Positions 26,420-39,333 of a DNA stretch of 64,000 nucleotides are shown piece by piece. Made by a program: the position numbers and the translations under genes. The stretch is taken from assembly GCA_032358165.1 (NCBI GenBank), contig JAALGY010000036.1, positions 992,001-1,056,000 of the forward strand. The letters run 5' to 3'. The DNA is from Diplosphaera chodatii (lineage: Eukaryota; Chlorophyta; Trebouxiophyceae; Prasiolales; Stichococcaceae). The notes under the pieces were generated by a model that was not told the origin of the DNA, ran no database searches, and was given only the letters and a program-made list of their open reading frames with translations. Numbering within the stretch: the stretch's first letter is position 1; every line of letters begins with the position of its first letter.

Positions 26420-27893
26420 TTTACTCACATTGTGCTGGTCCCAAATGCCAGCAAGAGGACCATCCTCGTGGCGGTTGACGACTCCCCGGTGAGACACATC
26501 ACGCCTCCAGTGCTAAGCCATATTGGGTAGGCTGCAGATCTGCGGCATGGACAACGACTCATTGCTGCAGTGCCGTCCATACGAACAGCTAACAACATTG
26601 AATAGCAGATGTGCAAAAGGCATACACCTTCACGCACACTCGTCCTTTGGGATAAACAGGCTGCCGAGGAAGCATGCTGGTGGACCATCGACAACCTGCT
26701 GCAACCAGGCAGGTCCCATCAACACAGAGGTTGTTGCTAGGCTCATGGCCACTTGATTCGTTGCTTTGCACACGCACGCCAGTGGCTGCTGTCACCATCA
26801 CATGGTTTCCTACTGCAAACGGTCGTTGTGCGGCATCACATAGCAGCTGCCTTGCGAATCACTTGACAGCTGTGTCTGCTGAGCTCGTACCAGGACTCTC
26901 ATCCAGAACCCTGCTCGTGAACAGATGACACTATGTACCTGGTTCATGTGGCGGAGGTTCCGCCATCAACGCTGAGGGTGCCGGCAGACATGTTTGTGGT
27001 GTTTCCGGATCAGGGCTTAACGCCCAAAGAAATGGTGCGCTGCATGGTCTCCCAGGTAGCCTTGTGGGGTGACGTCCTAATCGCCATGCCCTTGTAACAC
27101 TCAAATCCCATCCAGCTTTCCTATGTGATGTGCGACATGTACATCCTGCCTTGACGTGGCCATCGTGGGTGCTGACCTGCAGGTAGAGCAGTCCGCAAGT
27201 TACATCAAGACAGGACTTGCACATCGAGTAGAGGTCCTGGCTCCGGATGTGCACATGCAGGCAAGCAGTTGCACATATATATGGTCCTGAACGATGTTGA
27301 TTATAACTATAAACTATAACATTTGCGAATGGGATGCATGGTAGCAAGCTTGTGCTTAGTACAATCTAAAATAAAACTCTGACGCACCCTCAGCAGCATG
27401 TGACACACAGACAGCCATAGCATATGGTATGCAGGTGGAAGTCATCCCTACCCTGCAGACAGGCGCAGGTGCTGTAGGGCATTTGCTGTGTCAGCGTGCA
27501 GCCGAGCTGCGTGCTGTGGCTATCGTACTGGCCAGGTTGGACACCTTTCCATTACTCCATCTTGGCATTAGCATGGCGTTCATATTTGCCATTGCTGCCT
27601 GTGCCCACGGCATTATTCTTGTTCAGCAGCACTAGACTAGCTTTCTTTCGCCCTTGCCAGCTTGCTGCGTACCGATGATGCCTCTCACCTGTCCCCAACG
27701 AGCGTCTGACACTTGTCTGAGCCGCCAGTGATTGGCCCTGCTGACACTCGCCTGCTGCTGATGATAATGCTGCAGTCACGAGGAGGGACCCATGCATCGC
27801 CTCTTCCTTGGCTCTACTGCTGACTACTGCGCGAGGCACGGCACGGTGCCAGTCATCATCACCCATGGCAATGGCCAGGCACCGCAGGCATGA
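26420..27893 (+). CDS. Universal stress protein (USP copy 1)
   Basis: Visible exons: about 26420-26505 (ends KRTILVAVDDSP), 26660-26708 (AAEEACWWTIDNLLQPG), 26925-27055 (YLVHVAEVPPSTLRVPADM), 27183-27260, 27435-27535 (VEVIPTLQTGAGAVGHLLCQ) and 27776-27893 (RLFLGSTADYCARHGTVPVI, TGA). Exon phases 0-1-0-0-2 match the three other USP genes in this window. The USP fold is an alpha/beta nucleotide-binding domain; the C-terminal LGSTADYC corresponds to the glycine/serine part of the ATP-binding motif. Members help cells survive stress, and the plant ones are cytosolic or nuclear. This is the most diverged copy, with a unique tail (GNGQAPQA) and two GC-donor introns (26709 and 27261). The exon starting at 26925 could alternatively end at 27034. 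The start codon is probably in an upstream exon. Confidence 0.5.
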
Positions 27894-28678
27894 TCGATGT
27901 TTAACCATGTTGGATGCGCACGGGCTTCGCGCAGCAGGACATGCGGTATCAGCAGCAATGACTAGCGCTCCCTGTATCTGAACGCCTGAGAAGGAAGCAC
28001 CACGCACAACTGTCAGGAACGAGGTTTAAAGTGTCGTCATGATCAGTAGTTAAGAGGATGGAAGACATCACCACTCCTGAAATTTTCTGGACGGCTGTGT
28101 ATCGGTTTTTCAACACTCAGTTGCGCTAGCTGTACTTCCTTTCAAGCTGACATCATGCATAGCGTCTTGTATTTGTTTGCTGGCCGTATTGCATAGGAGC
28201 GAGCATAACAAAATTGCTTCATGCTCCTTGCTCGCCAAAGCCGACACCCAGGATTTATGAGTTTGATGCAGTGGTCGAGGATGTGTAAATCATTCCCGCG
28301 AGGCTTTTTATCGATTCACGCCCGAGCGAGCTACTAGTGTTCCATCATGATGCCGTGGTAGGGGTAGTTCTAAAGAAGTTCTTTGACTACCCCTAGCGGT
28401 GGACACCATCATTATGCACGTGGATGTCGAAAAGTTAATCGGTAGTCCGGCCTGCCGATCATCATGTGTTCATCAAGATGAGCGGCACTCCAGAAGCATG
28501 GCTAGCTGCTGGCCAACACGCATCCCCTTGCACACGGCACACACACACTCCCTTGCGAACTTGCAACTGCATACTGGCAGCTCGAACCCTGCGTCCAAAC
28601 TGTGGGCGGCCTTTGGGGTGCTCCGTGTGACATCATCTTCGGCCCTTCAGCTCAGTCGCCAGTGGCCTTGTCCACGAA
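27894..28678. other. Spacer between USP copies 1 and 2
   Basis: It should contain the 3' end of copy 1 and the promoter of copy 2. It is richer in A+T around 28040-28330, and the 28359-28395 hairpin is its only clear structure. Confidence 0.5.
28359..28395. repeat. Hairpin between USP copies 1 and 2
   Basis: The left arm TAGGGGTAGTTCTAAAGAA pairs with the right arm TTCTTTGACTACCCCTA, leaving a two-base bulge and an almost absent loop. It could be a small foldback (MITE-like) element or an RNA hairpin. It lies about 280 bases upstream of the USP copy 2 start codon. Confidence 0.5.
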
Positions 28679-30237
28679 ATGCCAGGAGCTGAGAAATCCA
28701 AGCGGCGTATACTAGTGGCTGTTGATGACACAGAGGTATGCCAGGCGTTGGAAATGCACAGAGCATGCATGTGGGCTTTCCGTACGTGGCGGGATCTTTC
28801 CTCAAGTTGCTGCTCAGCAATGTATGTTTGAACCTGCTGCTGACAGGCACCGGTTTCGATCGACCCGGTTTTGCCTGTCAGCAAGTGAAAAATCTACTGT
28901 ACCAGCACCTTGGCTCGATGCGGCACAGCTTGAGTTGCAACCCGTTTGAACAGGCATCGGAGCGCGCCTGCAAGTGGGCAATTGAGCATGTGCTGCGGCC
29001 AGGTATATGTACTGTCAATTCATACACGGTCGTCAGAGCATCCAGTGTGATCGCCTTGTCGGCAGGCCAACCTGATTTTCTGGTCGCGACAGCACGCGCT
29101 GCTTGCAATCAAGCCCCTGCATTGCATGCATCCTAGCCGGTCCTCAGCCGCCCACAGGCAGCTGCATCACATTCTCCACACCCAGCCTAGCCTGCGCAAT
29201 GGCAATAGTGGCTGGCCAGAGCACAATTTGTCCCTGTACACTGAAACTAGACTGAGGAAGACTGCACAAAGACTTTCAGCGTAAGCTGCTCACGGATGGT
29301 GCTGTGTACCCTTGCAGGAGATGACCTGCACCTGTTCCACGTGGTGCCACGCCCATCAGTATACATGACGGCAGGCCCTGATGACGTGCCGCTTGTTGTG
29401 GAGGAGCACAACCCCGCCCAGGAGCGCATAGATGTGCGAAGATCTCGTCACACTCGTCAATGCAACTGAATTGGTTTGCATACCCTGACACTGCAGCTTT
29501 GCAATGTGGGCACATACTGTCAGCAGTTTCTTCGATGCTGCCAGCTGATCCTGCGTTTTGCTGCATGTTGCAGGTGGAACACGCCAAAGGCTTCATCTGG
29601 GAACGGTTTGTGCCACTCCTCCAGGGCGCAGACAGCAAGGCGGTGCAGGTCAAAAGCGTCGCCTGATTGAATATCATTCTTTAACATGACAAATCACGAC
29701 AAGGCAAAAAGGATTGCGCAGCTTCACCTGCAGCCATCACGATGCCATTGAGTGATACGTCAGAGGCATCATGGTTGATGGTATGCTGCTCATGGCAGCA
29801 GTGCATTCTGAATGAGATCGCAATGGTGCAGGTGGAGGTGGTGCCGTTCAAGACAACATCCAATGCGGTGGGCGAGGCTCTCTGTGCCCGTGGCAGCAAG
29901 ATTGGCGCATCTGCTCTTGTCATAGCAAGGTGCATCCGTAGCGTGCTTTAGTGGTGCTGACTAATTACCAGCTGCCTTGCCTCGTCTGGATGATGCCTGC
30001 CTGCAAGCTGCTCAGCGGCTAGGCACGCATGTCATTGCCTGCGGAGTGGATCACATGTTCAGTATGCTGTGTGACATGCTCAGGGGCACATCCACTGCTT
30101 GGCATCTGGGTGTCTTTTCATTGCTATTGCATTCTTACTGCAGTCACAACAAGGGCACCATTCAACGATTTCTCTTGGGATCAACCAGCGACTACTGCTC
30201 AAAGCATTACCCGCTGCCACTGATAATTACACATTAA
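28679..30237 (+). CDS. Universal stress protein (USP copy 2)
   Basis: Six exons (28679-28735, 28954-29002, 29318-29433, 29574-29648, 29832-29929 and 30144-30237) give a complete 162-aa protein with intron phases 0-1-0-0-2. It starts MPGAEKSKRRILVAVDDTE, the first beta strand with the conserved Asp. It continues with ASERACKWAIEHVLRPG, the strand-2 segment DDLHLFHVVPRPSVYM, EHAKGFIWERFVPLLQG, VEVVPFKTTSNAVGEALCAR, and the ATP-loop region GTIQRFLLGSTSDYCSKHYP with the ending LIITH. The length is typical for a single-domain plant-type USP without signal peptide. The downstream neighbour is a long gene-poor stretch. The first-exon start is the only ATG in frame. Confidence 0.5.
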
Positions 30238-32293
30238 CGATGGGTCAGATGCAGGACAGAGGCAGTGCGTGTGGTGAGGTATACAGTGCCCACGGTATAT
30301 GCGACTTTGCCCTTGCTTGCGTCTGCAACCCCATATACACTCAGGTCGACTGCTTTGTGCCTGGTCAGATTTGTATCAGCTTGATGCTAAATACCCGCCC
30401 ACGGCTTGATTGTATGTCAGCTGGTCTGGTTCGGAAGCTAGAGCAGTCATTTCCAACTGTCAACATAAATGGCCATCTACTTATGCATTGGCAAGCAACG
30501 TGTGAAGCAGGGATTGTCGATCATCCTATGTATATATATGGTGAACAGTAGCAGTAGCTATATGTTGACATATACAGCTACTGCTAAGCAGGCCGTGCAA
30601 GCTTGGCTCGTTGGCAACCTCCAACCTCACAGACGCTTGGTAGCACATATGACTCTGCGCACCCTGCTCCTCGTCGTGGTGTCATTGCACTCAATATATA
30701 CTGCACAGCAAGTCGAGCGTATATGTGCAACATGTTGTGCAAACCAGCCTGCGGTAGCCGATCTGGCGCTATTTTCCCCAGAACGCTCACTCGGTGCTCA
30801 ACGTGCTGTCCTGCCGATGCATATATATGCTTGCTGCAAACACAAAACACAGCACGCATACGGCCCTGTATTGAAGTCTGGAACTGATACTCAGCATGTG
30901 CAGGTGAAAATGGTCGTCTTCATCAGAGATCCTGCTCGAGTGAGGGATTTGAGTGCTAGGACGCCAGACTGTAACAACAGCTGTCAACGACATCAGTGTT
31001 TCTGTCTCACTAGCCGCCTCTATCCCCAGCTGCTTCGAAGGTCACCGTCCACCTGCTCCCAAGCTCAAAATTCCCTCAGTCTGTTGAATGTCTGCCCGAA
31101 AATGCTGTGGTGTACCACTTGCAGTAAACCACGGCTTGAGTGCACATGACATGGTGCGACGACGGTGGACCGCTACGGCCACTGCCACAAGTTGTGGGAC
31201 CTTCAACGCCGCTGCCCACCAGTGTCGACAAACAAGTCGACAATGATCTCATGCTGCACGCCAACTGCAGTCTTGCACACCAACTGCTGTCTTTCAGACA
31301 GTTGACAAGCCCTGTCATATATGATATCTATATAGTCAATTCGCATCGATCGGCACAAATGGCTGTATGCAGGAGCCGCCTGCTGCTTAACACCGCATCA
31401 CCACTCCCCCACTCAGGCACATGCCAGGTAGGTGCATGGAGTCGTTACAGTCCGCTCTGCCTGGATGGACACTGCTCTCGCTATACAGTTTGTCAACCTG
31501 GCAGCTGCAGCTGACGCCGGGGACATTATTGACCTGTGCTGTGTATTGCACGTGGTCTGAATCATGAAGCAGGGAAATATACAGCCCGTCTCATAATTCG
31601 TATCCGCTCAAGCGATGGCCAAACGGCCACGGCAGATTGACCTACCCTGTCATGTGTGTCGCACATAGAGCAGGAAATGACCTGAATGATGATCATTATG
31701 ATCCACGCACACACATCTGATTAGGACGCGCGCGTTGCCCAGAGTCGATCGGCGCGGCATACTCAATTTGATATTGGCACAAAGCATCGAGCTTCGTTGC
31801 GACAGGTTGCAGCTCGGCGCGCGCAACACCACTTCATTATGATGGGGAAGACTACGGCCGTGCAGCACCCTAAACTCAATGCAGCTGTGACTCGTGGCCA
31901 TCGGCGCACCGTTGGGCGGCAATCGAGGAGTGACATCAAGACGGCCTCGACCATTGTGACGGCGCGGCAGGCTCAGGCAATGACTGCGATGCACGTAGAT
32001 TTATGGATATATCACCCGATCATTTCTTGAATCCTCTGGTCGAATCACGCATTGCATCCATTGCATCCAAGCCAATGCATGTCATATTGGTATGTACTTT
32101 CTGATGCGGCCGCAGTCAGCCTTGACGATAGTCTTGTTGGATGTCATCATGCGCATTTGACTGCCAGATTGGCTGCGCATTTGGATATAAAGTACTCGAA
32201 CCGATTGGCAGCTTCCTGTGCGTGCCGGATATTTGTTGCAGAGGTTGCAGGACCCCATTGATGTTGCAGGATCCCAGTAGCTGAATACTGCAG
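30238..32293. other. Long spacer with hairpins
   Basis: No gene is recognised. The A+T content rises around 30530-30760 (repeated TATATA words). A hairpin lies at 30550-30585. The 3' part should contain the promoter and first exon(s) of the FAD monooxygenase, which I could not pick out. Confidence 0.5.
30550..30585. repeat. Hairpin with 15-base arms
   Basis: The left arm AGCAGTAGCTATATG pairs with the right arm CATATACAGCTACTGCT apart from a two-base bulge; the loop is about four bases. It sits about 310 bases after the stop of USP copy 2, too far for a simple terminator. It may be a foldback element. Confidence 0.5.
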
Positions 32294-35200
32294 GAGACGG
32301 TGGATGTGGCCATAGCGGGCGGCGGCCTCGCAGGGTTGGTCATGGCAGCGGCCATTCACCGGGCATGTCCAGAAGTCAGCGTGAAGGCGAGTCATCAGGG
32401 ATGTTTCAGATTGTGACTCGCCATACACTTAAGGAAAACACCGCAGCTGCTGCTTTTGCTCGTGAGTCCTGGCGTAAGATGTCTTCAAAGCCCAAAGCAG
32501 CATGTCTGAGCGTTGGACATGGCTGTAGGAGCCAGACACCTGCACACATGACTATGACAGCAAGGAATGGCCTTGAACAGGGATAGCTCTGTCATGATAC
32601 GAAGCTAACATCCAGATGACGCACTCAGCATGACTTTATGACATCCCTGGCCTGAATTATTGCAGGTTTTCGACCAGTTTCCCCGATACCAGAAGGCTGG
32701 TGCGCTGCTGGGCCTGGCACCCAACACACAAAAGGCGCTGGCCGCGATTGACCCAGCACTGATCCAGGCGGCGGGCGCGGCAGCAGTCCCCGACGGCCGC
32801 AGCATCAGCTTCGACCACGAGGGTGTAGGATCATGTCATCGTCGTGCAACCTGTTGTGCCTTCTGGTGCATTAAAACACTTGGCGCCTGAATACTGTCTG
32901 CTTTTTATCAAGGTAAGCAAGGCCGTGTTGCGAATATGTTGTTCAGGCAACCAGCTGTGGGAGCGAACCACTGGCACGACGCGCATGTTTGGCAGCGGAG
33001 AGGAGACCCAGGTTAGCCAAGTTGTCATGTGTGATGGAGACTGCTGCAACGTGCCAACTGCCTTCCCCGGCCTTGCAAACACTACGCTTGTGCTGTCAGG
33101 ATGCAGCAAAAGATGCACATGGCCCGTCTTTGCCTGCAAGGCCTGATGATATATATGGGCTCAATGTGTCATCGTAATCTGCTGTGAGTGCTCCAGTGTT
33201 TTTGTGATTGGATCTAGGCGAAGCAACACTGGAAGGATATCTGGTCCCATACAATCTGCTCAACATAGCAGGAGGGCATGGTCCGCAAGTACGGCGCGGC
33301 CTTCATGCGCCTGGGTTGGTGGGAGATGCACTGCGCCGTCCGTAGCGTGCTGCCAATCGGCATCGTCTGCTTTGACAGCAGATTTGTGGGGTGACACTTT
33401 GACACTAACAAAGTGGAGCTGCGTTATGCTTCGTGGCAGTTGTGCGATATGCCTTTGCTGCTGCAAGACACGACCCTGCGGCAGCCGGCTTGATAGAGGC
33501 CTCATGCTGTGCCTGCCCTCAGAAGACATGTATCTGGAATCAGGACGCTGCGAGCATAGAAACCAAACAGCAACACTGTGCACATCCACCGCAACAATTG
33601 TACTGTATTGTGTTTGGCTGCAGCTACGAGGAAACAGGCAGCACCACGGCAGTGCGCTTTACCAGCTCCGAGGGCAACTTTGAAACCACTTACACTGCAA
33701 AGGTGCTGATTGGGGCTGATGGCAGCTTTTCTGGTGTCCGGCAGCAGTGCCTTGGAGACGGCCTCCCCGAAGCTCAAGTGCGTGAGCCCCTATAAACCTG
33801 TCAAGGTTGACAGGTTTATATCAGTGCTGACAGGTCCTGGACAGTTGGACAGGACACTCCAACTTGGCAGATAGGGGCTGAATGTGCCTTCATGGCTTTG
33901 GTGCTGGATGTGCATTGGGACCTACTGTGGCTGTAGAGATTGTTTGAAATTCCTGTCAAGGTTCTGCATGCAACCCAGCGCAGCTGGCATACAACATGTG
34001 TCGACCAGGTTTGTCGACCTCCACAACCAGGACGAGGCTGATCCAGCAGAATAGGGCATCAGCATACATTGATGGTCAGTACATAAGAACGTGATCTGTC
34101 ACGTTGCAGGGAACAGTGTTGTGGCGGGCGCGTGTGCCTGCTGAGGCAATGGCGGGGCTCCTACATGGCGGTGTCGTGGAGCGCACCTGGGTCGGCGGGC
34201 GCATGTTTGGCACAGCTTGGTTGGTCAACTCGCAGACCGGCGAAGGGGTCTGGGCTGGTGCTACACATAAAGTGCGCACGGTTTGCTGACCATGTTACTT
34301 GTCTCATGTGGACCCCGAGTTGGACAATCCACTCTACGATATAGTTGCAGCAGCATGACAAATGCTGAGTGTGAACAGCTCTGCATGCAAGGATTTGAAT
34401 CGCCTCAAATGAGCGGCAAAGCTGTGCTCAGTGTAACTCGGTGTCTCTGCCGAGATAGAGACACTGCAGCATGTGCGGCATGTGTGTAGATGCCTGAGAA
34501 GCAGCGAACATTGTCCAGCAGGGTGCTTCTAGCGAGGAACTATGTCAATGTAGCTGGTTGGACTTCATCGCTGCTGCTCCTGTTTAATTGCAACAGTTCC
34601 TACTGTCCCTGCAGCATTTTCGAATGCGCATTGTGCGGTCGTAGTCGAAGCTTGAGGAGATGGGCATTAACTTCGATTCGAGCCCGGGGGAGCGCACCAG
34701 CATGCAGATCCTGCCCATTGGTCCCACCGCCCACAAGGTGAAAAAGGATGTAGGTCTTGGCCGCTGTATCGTCACACTCGGGTTCATCAGGGCACAATCC
34801 TGTTTGACACGAGCCATGCTTGCCCATCTCATGTCATCCGATACCAGTAGGAACGACAGACTACATGGGCCGGATGGCACCGCCCGGCTGGGTACCTGTC
34901 GTTCACAATGTTGATACAAGCAACGAAGGCACGGCACAGCCATGCGACTACTGGATCGGCAGTTGCTGGCATGTCACCAGGCCTCTGGTTCGCAATGCGG
35001 ACCTGCGTGTAGGGCTCACTGGCGTCTGGCTGCTGCTCTGCAGCGTGCCATGATGGTCCTGGCAGACATGCCACCTGACTACCAGGCCATGCTGCGGGCA
35101 ACGGACCCAGAGTCTGTCGTTGAGCATGGCACCCTGATGCGCGACTTCAACCCCGATCAGCCCTGGGGCAAGGGCCCCGTCACGCTTGTTGGCGATGCTG

Positions 35201-35831
35201 CACATCCCATTCGCCCTGTCACAGGTGCTGTTGACACACATAACAATCCGCACGAATTTAATGTCATGAACCCAAAGGGTTTACTGACATGATATTGCGC
35301 TAGGCACTGGTCCATTGTGTAAGGCCCTGAACATGAGCTGTCGGTGTTAGTGCACATGAGGGTGCCTGGCTGCTTTGCTCGGACAGCTGCCAGCCTGCTT
35401 GCTGTTGGCCCGCATTCAGGCACATCTGCCCCCGATCCTTGCCTGCAGGCCAGGGCTTTGGACAGGCTGCAGAGGATGCGCACGGGCTGGGGCGGCAGCT
35501 GTCAGAGCACGGCCTCACGCCGCAGGCACTGAGGGCTTTTGAGGCCGCAAGAGTGGACCGTGTGAACCGCATCGTCAACACAGAGTGGGTACGTATCACA
35601 ATCTCACACCATGTGATCAGCATGCCAGTTGGGCCGTTGTAGGCAAGATATGCTTTGCAGTCTATCCAGTGTCAGCCCACTGTGCATGCCGGTGGCATGC
35701 AGGAGCTGGGGGAGATGGCGTCTGCACCCAAGGGGCAAGATCCCCAGGTGCTGCAGGCGGCCAAGGTGAAGCAGGAGAAGTACAAGGACTTCCTCTTCAG
35801 CAAGAGCTTCCAGCCACTGACAGTCGGTTAG
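32294..35831 (+). CDS. FAD-dependent (class A) monooxygenase, zeaxanthin-epoxidase/salicylate-hydroxylase-like
   Basis: Exons 32294-32386, 32666-32822, 32947-33011, 33272-33390, 33624-33777, 34110-34271, 34645-34737, 35044-35224, 35449-35588 and 35703-35831 join in phase over 430 residues to TAG. Exon 1 seen here has the FAD-binding fingerprint DVAIAGGGLAGLVMAAAI. The DG motif is VLIGADGSFSGVR and the second FAD motif is VTLVGDAAHPIRP, followed by GQGFGQAAEDAHGLGRQL. These three motifs define single-component flavin hydroxylases that use NAD(P)H and oxygen. The substrate cannot be read from sequence; plant relatives act on xanthophylls, aromatics or kynurenine. A first exon with the start codon (and possibly a plastid transit peptide) must lie upstream of 32294. 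The first visible intron uses a GC donor (32387). No frame break is present. Confidence 0.5.
33785..33879. mobile_element. MITE-like nested inverted repeat inside a monooxygenase intron
   Basis: Outer 9-base inverted arms AGCCCCTAT (33785-33793) and ATAGGGGCT (33871-33879) enclose a perfect 14-base hairpin (TATAAACCTGTCAA at 33791-33804 with its complement at 33807-33820). GACAGG words are repeated in the rest. The whole lies in the intron 33778-34109. Size, nested structure and position fit a small non-autonomous element, but I saw no clear target-site duplication. Confidence 0.5.
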
Positions 35832-36637
35832 TCCAACCGCGGCTGGGTTTAATCCGCGCCAGTCAACCTGATGCGGTAGCGGCAATAGCTGTGCATGCGT
35901 GCAGCCATCCGATCTACATCACACAACTAGTGGTGGATTGCAACACAATGTGATGCTGACTGAGCATGACCTAGGCAGACCATTCTATGGACGCGCATTG
36001 GATACTCAATATTATCATTATTCACAGTGCCTGCAGTCTTGCATGCTTCATTTCAGACTGCAGCCCCTTAGCACCTGCTCTGCCATTGCTATGAGGCTGA
36101 TTGCCGCACCTGCTGGCATCACGTGGCATCTTTTGCAACCAGCGTTGAAGGCTCGTGCAAGCTATACACCTGTTTGTTCTTGGTGGGTGAGATCAGAATT
36201 GCCTTGGACGTTGATATTGAACAAATGTGCGGGGTGAACAGTTGCCAATCTAATACCCAAAGCATGGCTAGAAACACCACTACGTAGTTCTTTTGCAACC
36301 TAGTAGGCCTTTAGTTCATGGCCAAGGCACATGTTGCAGTCCTGCCATACCAGCTAGCATAGCCCTTGAACGGTGGCTTGTCACGACTTCATGCATGGAT
36401 GCTGTGCACTGCAACAGTACACATGACTAAAGACATGACCAATCATGTTCGTTGCCACATGCATGGCTCCTGCCCATGACCATGTTGCAGCACCAGACAA
36501 GCAGCCTGACCTGCCATGTATGCATGGTCAGCATCATTTGAACATTCCTGGGGCCATAGTCCTCACGACATGGCCACATGTGCACTGGCATCGGCATGAT
36601 GATGACCGGTCAAGGTCTTGGGCAGCTGCAACGTTGC

Positions 36638-36660
36638 ATATCATGGTTCACCCATGATAT
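36638..36660. repeat. Perfect 9-base hairpin
   Basis: ATATCATGG and CCATGATAT are separated by a five-base loop. It lies within a gene-poor stretch. Confidence 0.5.
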
Positions 36661-38354
36661 CAGATGGCCTCGTCGTGACAGACACCCTAGGCAGCTCATC
36701 TAACGTAGGTGCAGAAGCTGCCGCCCTCCCCTTGCACCTTGTTTCTGACGTGTGTGCATCTGCCTGCCTGGATGCTTCACTTCGTCTTTGGGCGGCATTC
36801 CTTCACACCAAGGTCTCGGTCAGTAAATGAGAGCCATTGCTTATGGCTCTGCAGCGTAACAACCAACTGTTGGTGGGTGTGCCAGATAGCGGGCATGGAC
36901 TGCAACTCCTGCTTTGCGCCAAACACTGCTCTGCCTGCTCAAGAAACAGATGATGAGAATTCGTCGAAGTACTCTAGCCTCAAATGAAGGTCATGCGTCA
37001 TGCTGCATTGCTGCGCCGCCATACCTGCTAGAAGCCATCTCTGCTTCAACACTTTCAGTGATCTTGTTCACAAGTGACATGATATATAAACACGCAGCAG
37101 GCTGCGGTGCTCAGCATGTATCTGGCCCACTTGCAGCTTGCATGCATGCAATAATTACATCCAGTATCGGTTTGTATGCATGATCAGCCATGCACCTGCC
37201 GTGTGTACGACCGTGCAGCCCAGCAAACATATGTTCACGTGTTGCAATGCAGCTGACATACATATTGCCTCAACTGGCATGCGGTGATGCTGATAACGTA
37301 TGAAAGGTGCCATGTGACCCTAATTATGTTCGTGCGTGCTCCTGCCATCATACCAGCACTTGCAGCCCTGTGAGGGAGCGCTAGCAACGTCCACCTCTCG
37401 TTGAATGTGAGAACTTCTGTCCTCGCAGGCTGAGTACTATCAACAAGGACCGGGCTCAGTTCATGAAAGGCACCAGATGATCACGTGCTAATGAATGGTG
37501 CGGTGCATTCATGAGTCACACACTTGGTCACAAAGGACCCGTGCATCATCTACATGCACACTGCTTGCCTGTTATATCAGACCTTAATGTGCACTCGAAA
37601 GCCATGCAATCTATCACACCTCCAAGTCACACCAACACTGCTCTCGCTATCAGCGACAAGGGGGTTCGTTGAAACAACATCCTGCTGTCTGCGTTATTCA
37701 GCGAACAATCACCACAGGCCGCTTGGAGGTCTGAACACACAGTTCGGTCGTGGATCCCAGGAACATACGCATGCCTTTGCCTTTGTCGTGACTGCATGCA
37801 TAGCAAACAGATGCCAATCGCCAGTCCATTGTCTCCGATTGCATGTTCTAAAGTTCAGCTCAAGGACAAAACGCGAGCATGTATATATTTGATCGAACAG
37901 TCATCTGCCTGCGTTCATGCAGTCCACTGTGTACGCTGAATGACAATGTCAGCATTCAGCTCGCCTTGACATAACGATGGCAGCTGCTTGGATGCTTTCA
38001 GCATGCCGACAGATAATGTTGCCAACTGCGCGAACTGTCGTCTTGAAGTCCGTGGTGTCAATCTGCACAGGGACATTCGATCGGGGTGGCCTAGTGAAGT
38101 GCAACGCCGTCCATTGCAATGCCATGGAATCTCACGCAAAGCTGCTCACAAATCGTGCACTAGGGGACACTGCCGAGCAAGAAAACGCAGAACGCACAGA
38201 AGACACCAAAATGAAAACATGAGAAACCTTTTTCACGTCCACTTGGTGCGGGATGTTGCGCAGTAGAGGCGAGAAGCTACGCTCTATGAAGCGGAGTGCA
38301 TCATCCTGCGCATGGCAGTTTAAGCATCCGAGCTGATGCCCACAGAATGATGGG

Positions 38355-38377
38355 TCCAAGTCAAGGGTTGACTTGGA
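38355..38377. repeat. Perfect 10-base hairpin
   Basis: TCCAAGTCAA and TTGACTTGGA flank a GGG loop. It lies within a gene-poor stretch. Confidence 0.5.
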
Positions 38378-39333
38378 ACCTTTCTTTACTTGACGCAATC
38401 TGCTCATGTGCAAGCAGTCTGATGCCTCCTGCGGTTGTCATTAGGCAGAAGGCGGCTGTGGCAACGCTTCACGAAGATGCTTCACGAACAGAGGCGACTC
38501 ACGACCTCACGTGCTGGCTGTCGGGTGTGTAAAAGAACTCGACTGGGACGAAACCCACGGAATGCGTGGCTAATCCCACCGACGGCTGGATGACATGAAG
38601 CAGATGCACATAGTCACCTGCAAGGTGGATGACAAGCCAACCTGTGCATCTGTCCTTGATGACTGTGCAATCATCAAGCCAGCACATGATTGTCTTTCTC
38701 CAAGCAAGGCAGTGTGAAATCCTTACGCACCGGGCCGCACCAGGTTGTCGACTGCCCACTTGCAAGCAGTGTATGAGGCCTGCAGGATAGCACGTACAAC
38801 AGTCAAGCACCGGTCACCCGAGCCAAGCAATGGTGATCATACCGATTAAGTTTTGGTTATGCAAAGTTACAGCGCTAGCTTCACAGCATAGCAGATGCAT
38901 TGTGCAGCGCTATCTCTGTTACTGCAAACAATGTTTGAACGACCGCTGGATTGCGCCTTATATGGGTACTCATGCATGGTCGCTGCTGACCGTGGTGGTA
39001 TCGACCGCCACCAATATCACCCTGCTGCCGCTGATTTGCCTGATCATCTTTGCAGCTGCGTATTGCTGAGGGTCAAACGCTTGCTAGCCGGCCGAACATT
39101 CAATCTCCCGACCTTCTTTACACCTAGCAACAGCCCAGACTATCATGCAAAGCTGCACAGGAGTACCGATGGTTTTGATGATCATGATCCAATGCAGATC
39201 AAGATCCTGGAGAGGCAATCGCAGAGGCGCACATGCCAAGCACGCACATCAGCCGTAGCAAAACATGCATTCACGCAGCTTTTTGCCGTTGCTGACGGTC
39301 GCACAGCCGTCCGCCAGGAAGCCGTTCCAGGTG

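Larger units (their letters stand above)
35832..39333. other. 3.5-kb gene-poor region
   Basis: No gene is recognised on either strand. It contains hairpins at 36638-36660 and 38355-38377 and several TATA-rich words (for example at 37080-37090). Composition is lower in G+C than the genic parts. Confidence 0.5.

Noticed and set aside
34810..34915. Possible extra monooxygenase exon (YMGRMAPPGWVPVVHNV)
   Set aside because: The exons at 34645-34737 and 35044-35224 join directly in phase and match the family spacing, so this segment is left as intron.
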